Assembly: GCF_042242105.1 (NCBI RefSeq) | Contig: NC_092028.1 | Location: forward strand, 9,657,338 to 9,721,337 | Direction of reading: 5' to 3' | Origin: Pempheris klunzingeri | Lineage: Eukaryota; Chordata; Actinopteri; Acropomatiformes; Pempheridae | Length of the DNA stretch: 64,000 nucleotides | Shown here: positions 62,487-64,000 of the stretch, in pieces | Numbering within the stretch: the first letter of the stretch is position 1 | How the letters are laid out: the number at the start of each line of letters is the position of its first letter | Made by a program: the position numbers and the translations under genes | The notes under the pieces: generated by a model | What the model was told of the DNA's origin: nothing | The model's input: only the letters and a program-made list of their open reading frames with translations | Database searches by the model: none

Positions 62487-62488
<2 letters not shown>
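62132..62488 (-). CDS. rtbdn: Retbindin, last coding exon (partial gene)
   Basis: A minus-strand terminal exon of 118 codons plus stop, starting after a GTGTGTAG acceptor. Translation begins MYQHGRDLCESLWGDAF, which matches the end of the folate-receptor/riboflavin-binding-protein fold (chicken RBP has DLCQSMWGESF at this point). Then come an acidic stretch (EDEPEEVGE...), CGCLTLSPSDKDVIAAL, and a basic tail ending GSGSGL, like the Gly-Ser-rich tail of mammalian retbindin. Retbindin is a secreted flavin-binding protein of the photoreceptor matrix. Its position next to junb matches human synteny. The apparent initiator Met is a fortuitous codon at the exon start. The signal peptide and cysteine-rich exons were not found up to 64000 and should lie beyond the edge. 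Confidence 0.78.

Positions 62489-62490
<2 letters not shown>

Positions 62491-62523
<33 letters not shown>
62491..62523. repeat. (CA)n microsatellite at the rtbdn acceptor
   Basis: 33 nt of AC on the + strand, read (GT)n on the coding strand. It directly precedes the AG of the last rtbdn exon and stands in for the polypyrimidine tract. Confidence 0.9.
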
Positions 62524-62525
<2 letters not shown>

Positions 62526-64000
62526 ATTCATAGAAAATGAAATAATATCTAACTCCTCTGACAAATCCATTCTAGATAAATACCAGTGGTAAAACACATT
62601 GTTAAAATACTCTCACATTCAAATTCTACTTGTGTAAAGGTACAAAAGTATTACCATCAAAATATACTTAAAGTACAAGTACTCGTTACGCAGAATGATT
62701 CTTTTCAGAGAGTTAAAATAATATGGAGCTCCTGAGGTCCCAAAAGATTACACAGTCTTTAATCTTATATGCACAACATAATAAAAGATGAAAAACTAAT
62801 ATTCCTTTATGATCCCTATTAGTACACGGTGACCTCACAGCTCACATAAATCCCAGCACAGCTTTGCACGGCTCCTTCCTGAGTAGGTTTATTCAGTACC
62901 ATAACAGTAAATCCCTGAGTGGGCATGCAGAGCCTTTCATGTAAAATAATGCATCGTATATTGTTAAGTTCATAATACGCTTTGAATTTAAAGCAGCTGG
63001 GAACTATAGCTGTTACATTTAGTGGAGTAGAAGAACAATATTTCCCCCCTGAAATCTACCGAAGTAGAGGTAGAAGTGTCTGTACAAGAGCAAAATTAAA
63101 CAGAGTTAACTATTTGTATGGCTTTTTTGTGCAACATTCATCAAGTATAGCCTTTCTTTGCTTGTAAACAACCATTGGAATAATGGGTTTTGGCCTTTCA
63201 GGGCAGCGCCAGCCTTGAAAACAAACACCCTCTGCCAGGTGAGAAAGGGGGCTGCAGGAACCTGGCAGCTGCTCTCCAAAGCTGCTTTTGTCTGCCTCTC
63301 TCGCTCGCCTCACCCCCTCGTCTCCGCCGGTCTTGAGAGCAAATTATAAGACACGATGACCTTGAGAAGGCTCACACTGGTATCTGAAAGACGTTATCGC
63401 TTTACGGCAGAATGACGATTCTGTCAAGCCTCACAGAGTAAACAGACGGATCTAAACTCGTCGTAAAGGTCACTTCCAGCAAACCTATGTGTCGTTATCT
63501 GACAGGAAATTCATTACGGGGCTCAGTCTTCATAAAGTTATACTTTGAGGAGGAAAAACTCCAATTACTGCTGACATTAGCTTTATGTTTTCTGGAGCAT
63601 GAAAAATTATACTCCTCTCTAATAAGACGTGTGTGCAGATTAAAAGGGATATTGCGCAAGGCTGCAAAAAACAAATCACAATTCAACATTTAAGCTGTTT
63701 AACTGTAAGTGGCGTAGGCCTACACGCTTAGAGGTAGTCGGTAAAGCTAATTAGTGAAGTTTCAGTGACACACATGCTTTCCTTTATGCATTAAAGCCGC
63801 TATTCTCTAGTCACGGCCTCATAACCAGCCACTAAGATGTGCTGCCAAGTCACCGTCTCTGTCTCCTACTGCAGCTCATTTTGTCCCCTACCTAACTTCC
63901 ACTATATCTCCCCACTGCATCCTTTTTTTCCTTCTCTTGCTTATTGCTGCGCTCACTGTTTGTATATCTCTCTTATTCTCCCTGTTTCTCTGTAGCACAC
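62524..64000. other. Presumed rtbdn intron sequence, no exon recognised
   Basis: Both strands were searched for the cysteine/tryptophan-rich exons of the folate-receptor family and none was recognised. AT-rich with no clear repeat. It is either one long intron or an upstream exon has been missed. Confidence 0.45.

Noticed and set aside
1..64000. CRISPR arrays, operons, rRNA or tRNA genes
   Set aside because: Short tandem repeats here are microsatellites, not spaced direct repeats. No tRNA arm sequences or rRNA stretches were recognised, and the genes are spliced eukaryotic ones.

Overview
This window looks like nuclear DNA from a ray-finned fish, most likely a percomorph teleost. The reasons are intron-rich genes with short GT-AG introns, many (CA)n microsatellites, scattered copies of short interspersed repeats of a kind common in teleost genomes, and the gene order trir - hook2 - junb - rtbdn, which matches human chromosome 19p13.13 (TRIR ... 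HOOK2, JUNB ... RTBDN). Nothing prokaryotic or viral was seen. Exon structures were read by hand from splice signals, reading phase and family knowledge; no alignment was run.

Layout. (1) About 1-1.5 kb: the last two coding exons and 3' UTR of an unidentified + strand gene. (2) 1938-2922, minus strand: trir, 3 coding exons, 158 aa, convergent with gene 1. (3) 6043-17240, minus strand: hook2, 23 coding exons that join in phase to 712 aa, including a 6-nt microexon and two GC-AG introns. (4) 17.5-52.7 kb: a desert of about 35 kb holding repeats, a decayed LINE 3' end and candidate regulatory motifs. (5) 53679-54665, plus strand: junb, an intact single-exon gene of 328 aa, with a TATA box, CCAAT box, CRE-like site and an upstream serum-response-like cluster. 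(6) 55.2-61.0 kb: no supported gene. (7) 62132-62488, minus strand: the last coding exon of rtbdn (retbindin); its 5' exons probably lie beyond the right edge.

How they relate. The genes do not form a pathway; they are a conserved neighbourhood. Hook2 is a dynein-dynactin cargo adaptor of the centrosome, trir an RNase-type RNA-binding protein, JunB an AP-1 transcription factor and retbindin an extracellular flavin-binding protein. The large gap upstream of junb is where distal control of this immediate-early gene would be expected. I found no evidence for a novel multi-gene system. The most notable points are the hook2 splicing oddities, an RFX X-box in the hook2 promoter, a CRE next to a perfect palindromic nuclear-receptor site upstream of junb, and a splice acceptor of rtbdn built from a (TG)n microsatellite.
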